Positions 36,953 to 45,124 of a DNA stretch of 64,000 nucleotides are shown in pieces. The position numbers and the translations under genes are program-made. Location: assembly GCF_003944755.1 (NCBI RefSeq), contig NZ_RWGU01000048.1, positions 1 through 64,000 of the forward strand, given 5' to 3'. The first letter of the stretch is position 1; the number at the start of each line of letters is the position of its first letter. The DNA comes from Rhodovulum robiginosum. GTDB lineage: Bacteria > Pseudomonadota > Alphaproteobacteria > Rhodobacterales > Rhodobacteraceae. The notes beneath the pieces were generated by a model that saw nothing but the letters and a program-made list of their open reading frames with translations, had not been told where the DNA came from and did no database searches.

Positions 36953-38035
36953 TCAGGGCATCCGGTAGCCCGGCGTGGAGTCCGCGATCGCGCGCTCTTC
37001 TTCGTCCATCTCGGCGTCGATCGCCTGGAAGAGCGGGGCCGAAAGATAGCGCTCGCCGGTGTCGGGCAGCATCGCCAGGATCACCGTGCCCGGCTCGGCC
37101 CGCTCGGCGATGGCCAGCGCCACCGCGAAGGTCGCCCCGCCCGAGACGCCGGTCAGGATGCCCTCCTTGCGGGCGAGGTCCCGTGCGCAGTCTTGCGACT
37201 CCTGCCCGGCGACCGGGATCAACTCGTCATAGAACCCTTTGTCGATCGCTTCCTGCAACACCAGCGGGATGAAATCGGGCGTCCAGCCCTGGATCGGGTG
37301 CGGCTTGAAGGCCGGGTGGCTTTCGTCGGGCTCGCCCGCTGCGTTGCGCTTTTGCGTGTGGCCGCTTGCGATCAGCGGCGCGTCGGTCGGTTCGCTGAGG
37401 ATGACCTTCGTCTCCGGACGGTCCCGCCGCAGCGCGCGCGCAACCCCGGTGACGGTGCCCCCCGTGCCATAGCCGGTGACGAAATAGTCCAGCCGCTGGC
37501 CGTTGAAATCGGCCAGGATCTCGCGCGCCGTCGTCGCCTCGTGGATATCGGCATTGGCCTCGGTTTCGAACTGGTGGGCGAGGAACCAGCCGTTCTTTTC
37601 CGCCAGCTCCTGGGCCTTCTTCACCATGCCGGTGCCCTTTTCCTCTTTCGGGGTCAGGATCACCTTGGCGCCCAGCATCCGCATCAGCTTGCGCCGTTCG
37701 ACCGAGAAGGTTTCGACCATGGTGATCACCAGCGGATAGCCCTTTTGCGCGCAGACCATCGCCAGCCCGATACCGGTATTGCCGCTGGTCGCCTCGACCA
37801 CGGTTTGGCCGGGTTTCAGCCGGCCCTCGCGCTCGGCCGCCTCGATGATGCTCACCGCCAGCCTGTCCTTGACCGAGGCAGCCGGGTTGAACGCCTCGGC
37901 CTTGACGTAGATCGTCACGCCTTCGGGGCCGAGATTGTTGACGCGGATCGCGGGCGTGTCGCCGATCGTGTCGAGCACGCTGTCATAGACGCGCCCGCGC
38001 CCGTTGGTGGTTCTGATCGTGCCGCTCTTGGTCAT
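36953..38035 (-). CDS. cysK: Cysteine synthase A (O-acetylserine sulfhydrylase)
   Basis: The 360-residue PLP enzyme forms cysteine from O-acetylserine and sulfide. The PLP lysine is Lys56 in N-P-A-A-S-V-K-D-R, followed by the substrate loop T-S-G-N-T-G and the phosphate site G-T-G-G-T-V-T-G. It is somewhat longer than the E. coli enzyme because of insertions, including K-P-H-P-I-Q-G-W, which is within family variation. GAGAGGG precedes the ATG at 38035. A sulfhydrylase of cystathionine-beta-synthase type is the main alternative. Confidence 0.93.
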   Translation of the reverse strand: MTKSGTIRTTNGRGRVYDSVLDTIGDTPAIRVNNLGPEGVTIYVKAEAFNPAASVKDRLAVSIIEAAEREGRLKPGQTVVEATSGNTGIGLAMVCAQKGYPLVITMVETFSVERRKLMRMLGAKVILTPKEEKGTGMVKKAQELAEKNGWFLAHQFETEANADIHEATTAREILADFNGQRLDYFVTGYGTGGTVTGVARALRRDRPETKVILSEPTDAPLIASGHTQKRNAAGEPDESHPAFKPHPIQGWTPDFIPLVLQEAIDKGFYDELIPVAGQESQDCARDLARKEGILTGVSGGATFAVALAIAERAEPGTVILAMLPDTGERYLSAPLFQAIDAEMDEEERAIADSTPGYRMP

Positions 38036-38171
38036 GGCCCTCTCCATCTCCTTGTGGTCGCGCGTGACCATAGCACATGGCCTTAACGGCGCACGGGGGC
38101 GCGGCGCGAATAGGGACGGTGTCGGCGCGCGCCGCCGCGCTGGCGAACGCGCGTTTCGCACAAGCACCCAG

Positions 38172-38203
38172 AAAAGGAAAACGGGGCCTGTTCGGCCCCG
38201 TTT
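38172..38203 (-). terminator. Intrinsic terminator after mcl1
   Basis: AAACGGGGCC and GGCCCCGTTT form a perfect ten-base stem with a TGTTC loop. On the minus strand it is followed by TCCTTTTC, and it lies 31 bases past the mcl1 stop, so it should end that transcript before cysK. Confidence 0.82.
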
Positions 38204-38233
38204 CGCGGTAGATCTGCCCGGATGCGCCTGGTC

Positions 38234-39193
38234 TCAGCGCCCGGCGATCATCTCGGCCTGCTGCACGATCACCTCGGCCTGCTTGATCGACGCGATATCG
38301 ACCAGCCGGCCCTTGTAAACGGTCGCGCCCGCGCCCTCGGCCTTGGCCTTTTCCATGGCGGCAAGGATTTCGCGGGCCTCGGCCACGGCCTCGTCGGAGG
38401 GGGTGAAGACCTCGTTGGCCAGCGCCACCTGCTTGGGGTGGATCGCCCATTTGCCGACCATGCCCAGCGTGGCCGAGCGCCGCGCCTGGGCGCGGAACCC
38501 TTCGTCGTCGGAGAAATCGCCGAAGGGCCCGTCGACGGGCAGCACCCCGTGGGTGCGGCAGGCGGCAACAATGGCGGCCTGCGCCCAGTGCCACGGGTCG
38601 GACCAGTACCTCTCGCCCTCGCGGTGCATGTAATAGTTTTCCTGCGTGCCGCCGATACCGGTGGTCGCCATCCCCATCGAGGCCGCGAAATCCGCGGCGC
38701 CCAGGCTCATCGCCTGCATCCGCGGGCTGGCGGCGGCGATTTCCTCGACATGGGCGATGCCGGCGGCCGATTCGATGATGACCTCGAAGCCGATGGGCTT
38801 GGTCCGGCCTTTGGCGCGTTCGACCGCGGTGACCAGCGCGTCGACCGCGTAGATATCGGCGCCGCAGCCCGCCTTGGGGATCATGATCTGGTCCAGCCGG
38901 TCGGACGCGTTTTCCAGCAACTCGACGACGTCGCGGTACCAGTAGGGCGTGTCCAGCCCGTTGATCCGAACGCTCAAATGCTTCTTGCCCCAGTCGATGT
39001 CGCCGATCGCCTCGATCACGTTCCGGCGCGCGCTGTCCTTGTCATCGGGGGCAACCGAATCCTCAAGGTCGAGGTTGATCACGTCCGCCTCGCTCGCCGC
39101 CATCTTTTCGAAGATCTGCGGCCGCGAGCCCGGGCCGAACAGCTGGCACCGGTTGGGGCGGGAGACGGGCGTGGGCTGGATGCGGAATGACAT
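38234..39193 (-). CDS. mcl1: L-malyl-CoA/beta-methylmalyl-CoA lyase
   Basis: The 319-residue CitE-superfamily enzyme cleaves malyl-CoA to acetyl-CoA and glyoxylate and methylmalyl-CoA to propionyl-CoA and glyoxylate in the ethylmalonyl-CoA pathway. The start M-S-F-R-I-Q-P, the L-F-G-P-G-S-R-P segment, the metal region L-D-L-E-D near residue 41-45 and the A-A-D-F-A-A-S-M region match the Rhodobacter enzyme, as does the length. AAGAGGCG precedes the ATG at 39193. It diverges from the dgcN cluster. Its presence suggests growth on C2 units by the ethylmalonyl-CoA route, together with phaA at 23 kb. Confidence 0.93.
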   Translation of the reverse strand: MSFRIQPTPVSRPNRCQLFGPGSRPQIFEKMAASEADVINLDLEDSVAPDDKDSARRNVIEAIGDIDWGKKHLSVRINGLDTPYWYRDVVELLENASDRLDQIMIPKAGCGADIYAVDALVTAVERAKGRTKPIGFEVIIESAAGIAHVEEIAAASPRMQAMSLGAADFAASMGMATTGIGGTQENYYMHREGERYWSDPWHWAQAAIVAACRTHGVLPVDGPFGDFSDDEGFRAQARRSATLGMVGKWAIHPKQVALANEVFTPSDEAVAEAREILAAMEKAKAEGAGATVYKGRLVDIASIKQAEVIVQQAEMIAGR

Positions 39194-39247
39194 GTGTCGC
39201 GCCTCTTGGTAAGGATGTGTCGTTTGGCTCGGCCTGCGTGATAAAAA

Positions 39248-39267
39248 CTTGCGCATGCAGGCGCAAG
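39248..39267. promoter_or_regulatory. Candidate operator between mcl1 and dgcN
   Basis: CTTGCGC and GCGCAAG form a perfect seven-base dyad with a six-base spacer, 55 bases upstream of mcl1 and next to an AT-rich TGATAAAAA. A regulator of C2/acyl-CoA metabolism could bind it; none is encoded nearby. Confidence 0.4.
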
Positions 39268-39348
39268 CCATTTCGCTGCGCCGCGGCAAGACGCGGATCG
39301 GGCACGGGCTGCATGATTCTTCACCCACCCTGCCTGCATTTCGAACGA

Positions 39349-39389
39349 TCTTGCCGAAACCGGGCTTTCGGCCCCCGCCTTCGGCAAGA
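39349..39389 (+). promoter_or_regulatory. Leader of dgcN with two mutually exclusive hairpins
   Basis: TCTTGCCGAA (39349-39358) pairs exactly with TTCGGCAAGA (39380-39389), while CCGAAA (39354-39359) pairs with TTTCGG (39366-39371). The two stems share bases and cannot both form. The element ends about 50 bases before the dgcN start, so if transcribed it may act as a switch or attenuator; it could also be a protein-binding dyad. Confidence 0.4.
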
Positions 39390-39441
39390 CATCCCTGCGC
39401 CGGCCGCTAGTCTCGACCCCGACCAAAAAGGAGGGCCCGCA

Positions 39442-40443
39442 ATGATCGAGACCCCGTATCTGCTGTTTCTGGGCGACGCGCCCGACCCGCTGGCGGCCAA
39501 GGTGGCCCAGGGCATCAAGGACTGGCGGCCGGACAATGCCGTCGGCCAGTTCCGCATGGAGGGCTGCAAGGCCGATCTGCGCCTGCCCGACATGACCCTG
39601 GCCGAGGCCAAGGCCGCCGGCGCCAAGACCCTGGTGATCGGTGTCGCCAACCGGGGCGGCGTGATCTCGCAGGCGTGGAAAAAGGTCCTGGTGGCCGCGC
39701 TGGAGGAAGGCTTCGACCTGGCCAGCGGCCTGCACAACCTGCTGCGCGACGAGCCCGACCTGGTCGCGGTGGCCGAGGCGACCGGCACCGCGCTGCACGA
39801 CGTGCGGGTGCCCGAACGGGACTATCCCATCGCCAACGGCAAGAAACGGTCCGGCAAACGCTGCCTCGCGGTGGGCACCGATTGTTCGGTCGGCAAGATG
39901 TATACCTCCCTTGCGATGGACCGCGAGATGAAGGCGCGCGGGCTGAATTCCAGCTTTCGCGCCACCGGCCAGACGGGCATTCTGATCACCGGCGACGGCG
40001 TGCCGCTGGACGCCGTGGTGGCCGATTTCATGGCCGGCGCGGTCGAGTGGCTGAGCCCCGACAACGATGACGACCACTGGGACATGATCGAGGGGCAGGG
40101 CAGCCTGTTCCACGTCTCCTATTCCGGCGTCACCATGGCGCTGATCCACGGCGGCCAGCCCGACGCGCTGATCCTCAGCCACGAACCCACCCGGACGCAC
40201 ATGCGCGGCCTGCCCGACTACGCCCTGCCCTCGCTGGAAGAGCTGCGCGATCTGTCGCTGACGGTGGCCCGCGCGGCCAACCCCGGCGTTCAGGCGGTCG
40301 GCATCTCGGTCAACACAGCCGCCATGGCAGCGGACGAGGCAGAGGCCTACCTGTCCGAGGTCGAGGCGCGGATGGGCCTGCCCACGGTCGATCCGTTCCG
40401 GCAGGGCGCGGGGCGTCTGGTGGACGCGCTGGCGGCGCTGTAG
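39442..40443 (+). CDS. dgcN: D-glutamate N-acetyltransferase (DUF1611 family)
   Basis: The 333-residue protein belongs to DUF1611, with a P-loop-like G-T-D-C-S-V-G-K at residues 145-152 and T-G-Q-T-G-I further on. Members named DgcN N-acetylate D-glutamate; the product is then epimerised by DgcA. The gene partner here is exactly a DgcA-like epimerase, which supports that role. AAGGAGGG directly precedes the ATG; the longer frame upstream was dropped because it lacks a site. The catalytic activity is known from the family, not visible in the sequence. Confidence 0.85.
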   Translation: MIETPYLLFLGDAPDPLAAKVAQGIKDWRPDNAVGQFRMEGCKADLRLPDMTLAEAKAAGAKTLVIGVANRGGVISQAWKKVLVAALEEGFDLASGLHNLLRDEPDLVAVAEATGTALHDVRVPERDYPIANGKKRSGKRCLAVGTDCSVGKMYTSLAMDREMKARGLNSSFRATGQTGILITGDGVPLDAVVADFMAGAVEWLSPDNDDDHWDMIEGQGSLFHVSYSGVTMALIHGGQPDALILSHEPTRTHMRGLPDYALPSLEELRDLSLTVARAANPGVQAVGISVNTAAMAADEAEAYLSEVEARMGLPTVDPFRQGAGRLVDALAAL

Positions 40444-40452
40444 GTTGCGGCC

Positions 40453-41418
40453 ATGAAAATCGTCGTCACCCCCGAAAGCTTTCGCCTGGCCCAGGCCTTC
40501 ACCATCGCGCGCGGCAGCCGCACCGAGGCCCAGGTGCTGACTGTGCGCATCCTCGCCAACGGCGCGGCGGTGTGGGGCGAATGCGTGCCCTATGCCCGCT
40601 ACGGCGAATCGCTCGACAGCGTCACCGCCCAGATCGAGGGTCTGCCCGGGCGCGTGACCCGCGCCGACCTGCCCGATCTGCTGCCTGCCGGGGCCGCACG
40701 CAACGCCGTCGACTGCGCGCTGTGGGATCTCGCGGCCAAGCGCGCGGACAAGCGGGTCTGGCAACTGGCCGGTCTGCCCAAGCCAAAGCCGGTCGTCACC
40801 GCCTACACGCTGTCGCTCGACACGCCCGAGAACATGCGCGCGGCGGCGGCGAAACATGCCGGGCGCCCGCTCTTGAAAATCAAGCTGGGCACCGAGGACG
40901 ACATGCCCCGGCTCGAGGCCGTCCGCGAGGGCGCCCCCAAGGCGCGCATCATCGTGGACGCCAACGAGGGCTGGACGGCCGACGCCTATGCCGCGCTTGC
41001 GCCGCACCTCGTGCGCCTCGGCGTCGAGATGGTCGAACAGCCCCTGCCCGCGGGCGAGGACGACATGCTGGCCGAGATCGAGCGCCCGGTGCCCGTCTGC
41101 GCCGACGAGAGCTGCCACGACCGTGCCTCGCTGCCCGCGCTGAAGGGCAAGTACGACATGGTCAACATCAAGCTAGACAAGACCGGCGGGCTGACCGAGG
41201 CGTTGGCGCTGTGCAAGGCCGCCATGGCCGAGGGCTACGGCATCATGGTCGGCTGCATGGTTGGCTCCAGCCTGGCCATGGCGCCAGCGGTGGTGGTGGC
41301 CCAGGGCGCGGCGGTGACCGATCTTGACGCTCCGCTTCTGTTGGCCGAAGACCGGCCCCACCCGCTGCGCTACGAGGGGTCGACCGTCTACCCGCCCGAC
41401 GCGCTGCTCTGGGGGTGA
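40453..41418 (+). CDS. dgcA: N-acetyl-D-glutamate epimerase, dipeptide-epimerase type
   Basis: The 321-residue enolase-superfamily protein has the muconate-lactonizing-type residue set: K142-I-K144, metal ligands Asp169, Glu195 and Asp218, and Lys240 in N-I-K-L-D-K. These are the residues of L-Ala-D/L-Glu epimerases, the group to which DgcA belongs. By neighbourhood it should invert N-acetyl-D-glutamate to the L form; murein peptide epimerisation is the alternative. It starts nine bases after dgcN and lacks a strong ribosome binding site (G-T-A-G-G only). Confidence 0.87.
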   Translation: MKIVVTPESFRLAQAFTIARGSRTEAQVLTVRILANGAAVWGECVPYARYGESLDSVTAQIEGLPGRVTRADLPDLLPAGAARNAVDCALWDLAAKRADKRVWQLAGLPKPKPVVTAYTLSLDTPENMRAAAAKHAGRPLLKIKLGTEDDMPRLEAVREGAPKARIIVDANEGWTADAYAALAPHLVRLGVEMVEQPLPAGEDDMLAEIERPVPVCADESCHDRASLPALKGKYDMVNIKLDKTGGLTEALALCKAAMAEGYGIMVGCMVGSSLAMAPAVVVAQGAAVTDLDAPLLLAEDRPHPLRYEGSTVYPPDALLWG

Positions 41419-41480
41419 CGCGCGTCAGCGGCGACGGGGCAACGCCCCGGGGCCGCCATGTTGAGGAAAGGATCGCCGCG

Positions 41481-42341
41481 ATGAGCCGGACAGTCTACGT
41501 GAACGGGGCCTTCGTGCCCGAGGATGAGGCCAAGGTCTCGATCTTCGACCGCGGCTTTCTCTTCGCTGATGGCGTCTACGAGGTGACCAGCGTTCTGGAC
41601 GGCAAGCTCGTCGACTTCGCGGGCCACATGAAGCGGCTGGAACGCTCGCTGACCGAGCTTGACATGCCGAGCCCGGCCAGCACCGAAGAGCTGCTGCAGA
41701 TCCACCGCGAACTGGTGACGCGCAATGGCCTTGGCGAGGGGCTGATCTACCTGCAGATCACCCGCGGCGCGCCCGCGGACCGCGACTTCGTCTTCCCCGA
41801 CCCCGAGGAAACCGCGCCGACGCTGGTGTTGTTTACCCAGACCAAGGGCATCGTCGATAGCCCCGGCGCGGCGACGGGCATCACCGTCATCACGATCGAC
41901 GACCTGCGGTGGGGGCGGCGCGACATCAAGACGGTGCAGCTGCTCTACCCCTCGATGGGCAAGATGATGGCCAAGGCCGCGGGCGCCGGCGACGCCTGGA
42001 TGGTCGAGGATGGCGAGGTGACCGAGGGCACCTCGAACAACGCCTACATCGTCACCGGCGGCAAGATCGTCACCCGGCATCTGGGCAACGAGATCCTGCA
42101 CGGCATCACCCGCGCCGCGGTGCTGCGCTTTGCCCGCGAGGCGCAGATGGAGGTCGACGAACGCCCCTTCACCGTCGAAGAGGCCAAGGCGGCCGACGAG
42201 GCCTTCGTCACCTCGGCCTCGGCCTTCGTGACGCCGGTGGTGGCGATCGACGGGGTCAGCCTCGGCGACGGAACGCCGGGGCCGGTGGCCCGCCGGCTGC
42301 GCGAAATCTATGTCGACGAGATGAAGAAGGCGGCGGTCTAG
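41481..42341 (+). CDS. D-amino acid aminotransferase
   Basis: The 286-residue fold-type IV PLP enzyme has the PLP lysine Lys150 in D-I-K-T-V and Glu182 in V-T-E-G-T-S-N-N-A, the pattern of D-amino acid transaminases. It moves amino groups between D-amino acids and 2-oxoacids, typically yielding D-glutamate from 2-oxoglutarate. The N-terminal Y-V-N-G-A and D-R-G-F-L-F-A-D-G-V-Y-E also fit. Start at ATG 41481 after AAAGGA. Lying in line with dgcN-dgcA it would feed D-glutamate to them. Branched-chain transaminase is the alternative, less likely by length and context. Confidence 0.88.
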   Translation: MSRTVYVNGAFVPEDEAKVSIFDRGFLFADGVYEVTSVLDGKLVDFAGHMKRLERSLTELDMPSPASTEELLQIHRELVTRNGLGEGLIYLQITRGAPADRDFVFPDPEETAPTLVLFTQTKGIVDSPGAATGITVITIDDLRWGRRDIKTVQLLYPSMGKMMAKAAGAGDAWMVEDGEVTEGTSNNAYIVTGGKIVTRHLGNEILHGITRAAVLRFAREAQMEVDERPFTVEEAKAADEAFVTSASAFVTPVVAIDGVSLGDGTPGPVARRLREIYVDEMKKAAV

Positions 42342-42379
42342 GGCGCGCCCGCGGCCACGGGCGGCAAGAGCCGCGCCAA

Positions 42380-44044
42380 TCACACCCCTTTGCCGGGCCG
42401 AACGTCCGCCCGCGCCCGCGCGGCCTGCATGTCTGCCGCGGTGGCCGCGGCGGCGGGCAGACCCGCGGCCTTCAGCATGTCCATGTGCTGCGGCCGGGGT
42501 GCGGCCAGCGTCACCGCCATGCCCTGGCCCAGCGCCTTTCGGACGAACCCGGCCAGGCTGTGCGCCCCGGTCACATCCAGAAGCGGCACGTCGGCAAGAT
42601 CGAGGATCAGGTGGCGCGGCCTTGCGGCGATGCGGTCCAGTACGCTTTCGATCACCGGGGCCGAGCCGAAGAAATAGGCGCCCGTCAGCCGCAGCACCAC
42701 GGTTTGCCGCCCCTCGCCGCGGTCTTCGGGGCGCGAGTCGGTGTCGGCCTCGTCCAGCATCGCGTCGACACCGCTCATCTGTGCCATACGGTGCATGAAC
42801 ACCAGCGCGCCCAGCGCAAGGCCGGTGACGATGGCCTCGGTCAGGTCGCGCAGCACGGTCATCGCCAGCGTGGCCAGCAGCACCACCAGTTCGGCCCGCG
42901 CGGTGCGCGCGAGCGTCCGGATCGCGCCGAGATCGATCATGTGAAGCGCGACCGAAACCAGCACCCCCGCCAGCGCCGCCAGCGGGATGGCACTGGCCAG
43001 CGGCGCCAGCAGCAAGACGACCGCCAGCAACGCCAGTGCATGGATCATGCCCGCCACCGGCCCATGCGCCCCGGCGCGCACATTGGTGGCGGTCCGCGCG
43101 ATGGTGCCGGTCACGCAGAACCCGCCGAAACAGGCCGAGGCCATGTTGGCCACGCCCTGCCCGATCAGCTCGGCGTTCGAGCGGTGGCGCCGGCCGGTCA
43201 TCGAATCCGCCACCACGGCGGAAAGCAGCGACTCGATGGCGCCGAGCAGGGTAAAGGCCAGCGCATCGGGCAGCACCGCCTGCACCTTGGCCCACGAGAC
43301 ATCCGGCAGCGACGGCGCCGGCAGCCCCGCGGCGATGCCGCCATAGGCGCTGCCGATGGTGGGCACCGGCAGGTCCAGCGCCCAGACCGTCAGGCCCGCC
43401 AGCGCGATTGCCGCCAGCATCCCCGGCAGGCGCGGCGCCAGACGCCGCTGCACCGCGATAAACCCGAACGCGCCCAGCCCCAGCGCCAGGTTCAGCGGGC
43501 TGAGCGTCGGCAGCGCGGCCCACAGCACCGGCAGCTTTTCCACGAACGGCCCCGGCTCGGGCCCGTCCAGGGTGAGACCCAGAAAGGGGCGCATCTGGCT
43601 GATCAGGATGATCAGCCCGATCCCGGCGGTGAAGCCCACGGTCACAGGGTAGGGGATGAACTTGACGAACCCGCCCAGCCGCAGCGCCCCGGCCGCGGCC
43701 AGCATGATCCCGGACAGGAAGGTGGCCAGCGCCAGCCCGTCCAGCCCGTGGCGCTGCACCGTGGCCGCCACCAGAACGATGAATGCCCCCGCCGGCCCGC
43801 CGATCTGGAACCGGCTGCCGCCCAGCAGCGAGACGAGAAACCCGCCCACGATGGCGGTAATCAGCCCCCGGTCGGGCGGCACGCCCGAGGCGATGGCAAT
43901 GGCCAGCGACAGCGGCAGCGCCACCACCGCAACGGTCAGCCCGGCCACCAGATCGGCCCGCAGCGCCCTGGGGCCGTAGCCTTCGGCCAGGACCGAGACG
44001 ATCTTGGGCGTGAACTGGGTCAACGGCGGGGCGGGCGCTTTCAT
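42380..44044 (-). CDS. SulP-family anion transporter with STAS domain
   Basis: The 554-residue protein has about eleven to twelve membrane helices, a G-L-x-V-A-V-V-A-L-P-L-S-L-A-I-A motif near the first helices, and a C-terminal cytoplasmic STAS domain from about residue 440 with L-D-L-A-D-V-P-L-L-D-V-T-G. SulP proteins carry sulfate, bicarbonate, or dicarboxylates; which one is not readable. AAGGAG precedes the ATG at 44044. It converges on the transaminase gene, stops 39 bases apart. Confidence 0.92.
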   Translation of the reverse strand: MKAPAPPLTQFTPKIVSVLAEGYGPRALRADLVAGLTVAVVALPLSLAIAIASGVPPDRGLITAIVGGFLVSLLGGSRFQIGGPAGAFIVLVAATVQRHGLDGLALATFLSGIMLAAAGALRLGGFVKFIPYPVTVGFTAGIGLIILISQMRPFLGLTLDGPEPGPFVEKLPVLWAALPTLSPLNLALGLGAFGFIAVQRRLAPRLPGMLAAIALAGLTVWALDLPVPTIGSAYGGIAAGLPAPSLPDVSWAKVQAVLPDALAFTLLGAIESLLSAVVADSMTGRRHRSNAELIGQGVANMASACFGGFCVTGTIARTATNVRAGAHGPVAGMIHALALLAVVLLLAPLASAIPLAALAGVLVSVALHMIDLGAIRTLARTARAELVVLLATLAMTVLRDLTEAIVTGLALGALVFMHRMAQMSGVDAMLDEADTDSRPEDRGEGRQTVVLRLTGAYFFGSAPVIESVLDRIAARPRHLILDLADVPLLDVTGAHSLAGFVRKALGQGMAVTLAAPRPQHMDMLKAAGLPAAAATAADMQAARARADVRPGKGV

Positions 44045-44389
44045 GGCGCTCCTTTCCTTGGTCGCGGGTGCGAATGTCCTCCCCTCGGGCCCCGGCATAG
44101 CGTGGCGCGGGCGCGCTGTCTCTGGTGCATCCTGTCGCCGGGGGAAGGGCAGCGGTGAGCCCAACCTGCTCCTTCGTCAAATCGCAGCGAACGGCTGCTC
44201 ATCCATCCGGGCGCAAACGTTCCAAAACGTCGAGGGTTTTGCCTAGGGGTTCTGTCCACGCTATCTTGCTTGGGATCGAGGTGGATGCTGAGCGGGACAG
44301 AAACGACCGTTTTTGACCGGGAGGTTTTGTCCAGGGGTTATTGGCATCCATGTGCCGCAACGCCGCTATACGATCCGGCATGACGCATG
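44045..44389. other. A/T-richer intergenic stretch with repeat fragments
   Basis: No supported gene. The base composition drops visibly against neighbours. It holds CAGCGAACGGCTGCT (near 44187), GCGGGACAG (44292-44300) and the 15-base AAACGACCGTTTTTG (44301-44315) whose exact copy is at 45033-45047. Confidence 0.5.
44301..44315 (+). repeat. Left copy of 15-base direct repeat
   Basis: AAACGACCGTTTTTG here is identical to 45033-45047; the two bracket the GFA-family gene. See the paired entry. Confidence 0.6.
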
Positions 44390-44881
44390 TCACCAATTCT
44401 CAACGACGTAAGGCGTTGAGTGGACTGTCGGCTCAATTGGCGTGCCGTCATTCTCGGTGGCATGACGGTCAAAAATCTTGAAACCCGGCGGCAAAATCGT
44501 CCCGGGACGCGCCTCTGACGCGAAGATATGTTTGCTGTTTTCTTTGGTTGGTTCAATCGACACCGGATCGTCCAGGGTGCCGACGTAGATTCCAATTCGG
44601 TCCGGCCAACGCTCGAAGGTCAATGCAAGCTTAGTGCCGCATTTTTCGCAGAAATGGACATTGATGTCTTTGCCGCTCCCGTCTGATGGCAAGGTGTAAA
44701 CCGTGGGAGCGCCGCCTTTGAAGGCAAAGGAGTCCCGTTCGAAAATCGGCTCGATCATTCGATCCGATCCCGTGGCGCGCTGGCAGAACCGGCAGTAGCA
44801 GACCGTTACCCAAAGGGGATCTTTACCCGTATCGTAGCTAACATTTCCGCAAAGACAGCGGCCTGTGTGCCCAGATGACAT
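44390..44881 (-). CDS. GFA-family zinc protein (CENP-V/GFA type)
   Basis: The 163-residue protein carries the GFA zinc pattern: Cys9, Cys11 in R-C-L-C-G-N-V, Cys28, Cys30, Cys33 in C-Y-C-R-F-C-Q and Cys78-x2-Cys81 in C-E-K-C-G. The name comes from glutathione-dependent formaldehyde-activating enzyme, but most members, likely including this one, have unknown activity. ATG at 44881 has AAGGATG upstream. Codon third positions are less GC-rich than in neighbours, and it lies between short repeats, which suggests a late arrival. Confidence 0.85.
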   Translation of the reverse strand: MSSGHTGRCLCGNVSYDTGKDPLWVTVCYCRFCQRATGSDRMIEPIFERDSFAFKGGAPTVYTLPSDGSGKDINVHFCEKCGTKLALTFERWPDRIGIYVGTLDDPVSIEPTKENSKHIFASEARPGTILPPGFKIFDRHATENDGTPIEPTVHSTPYVVENW

Positions 44882-45032
44882 ATCCGCATCCTTTTCCGAA
44901 GCATTTCGCAGGAAGATAGCCGGTTTCCCGCAATCGGCCAAATCTGGGCTCCCTTGAAAGACGGCTTTCGGAAAGGCATGCGAAAGAAATCAGCAGACAA
45001 TGACAAAACTCATACGTTTCTGTCACAGGCGA

Positions 45033-45047
45033 AAACGACCGTTTTTG
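45033..45047 (+). repeat. Right copy of 15-base direct repeat
   Basis: Identical to 44301-44315, 718 bases away. Just beyond it CTGTCCCGC (45085-45093) is the reverse complement of GCGGGACAG at 44292-44300, so the bracketed piece also has inverted short repeats at its edges. Confidence 0.6.
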
Positions 45048-45124
45048 GCCCGTTCCGAAACCTGCCGTTGAATTTATGGCAGCTCTGTCCCGCAAAGCCG
45101 CCGTCAAACGCCCTGCGCGCTGGC

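Noticed and set aside
41388-44180. 930-codon frame overlapping the SulP gene and the transaminase
   Set aside because: Shadow of the SulP reading in another frame; no motifs.
44160-45124. Prophage or integron island
   Set aside because: Only one gene, no integrase, tRNA or attC-like long palindrome; kept only as a small repeat-bracketed patch.
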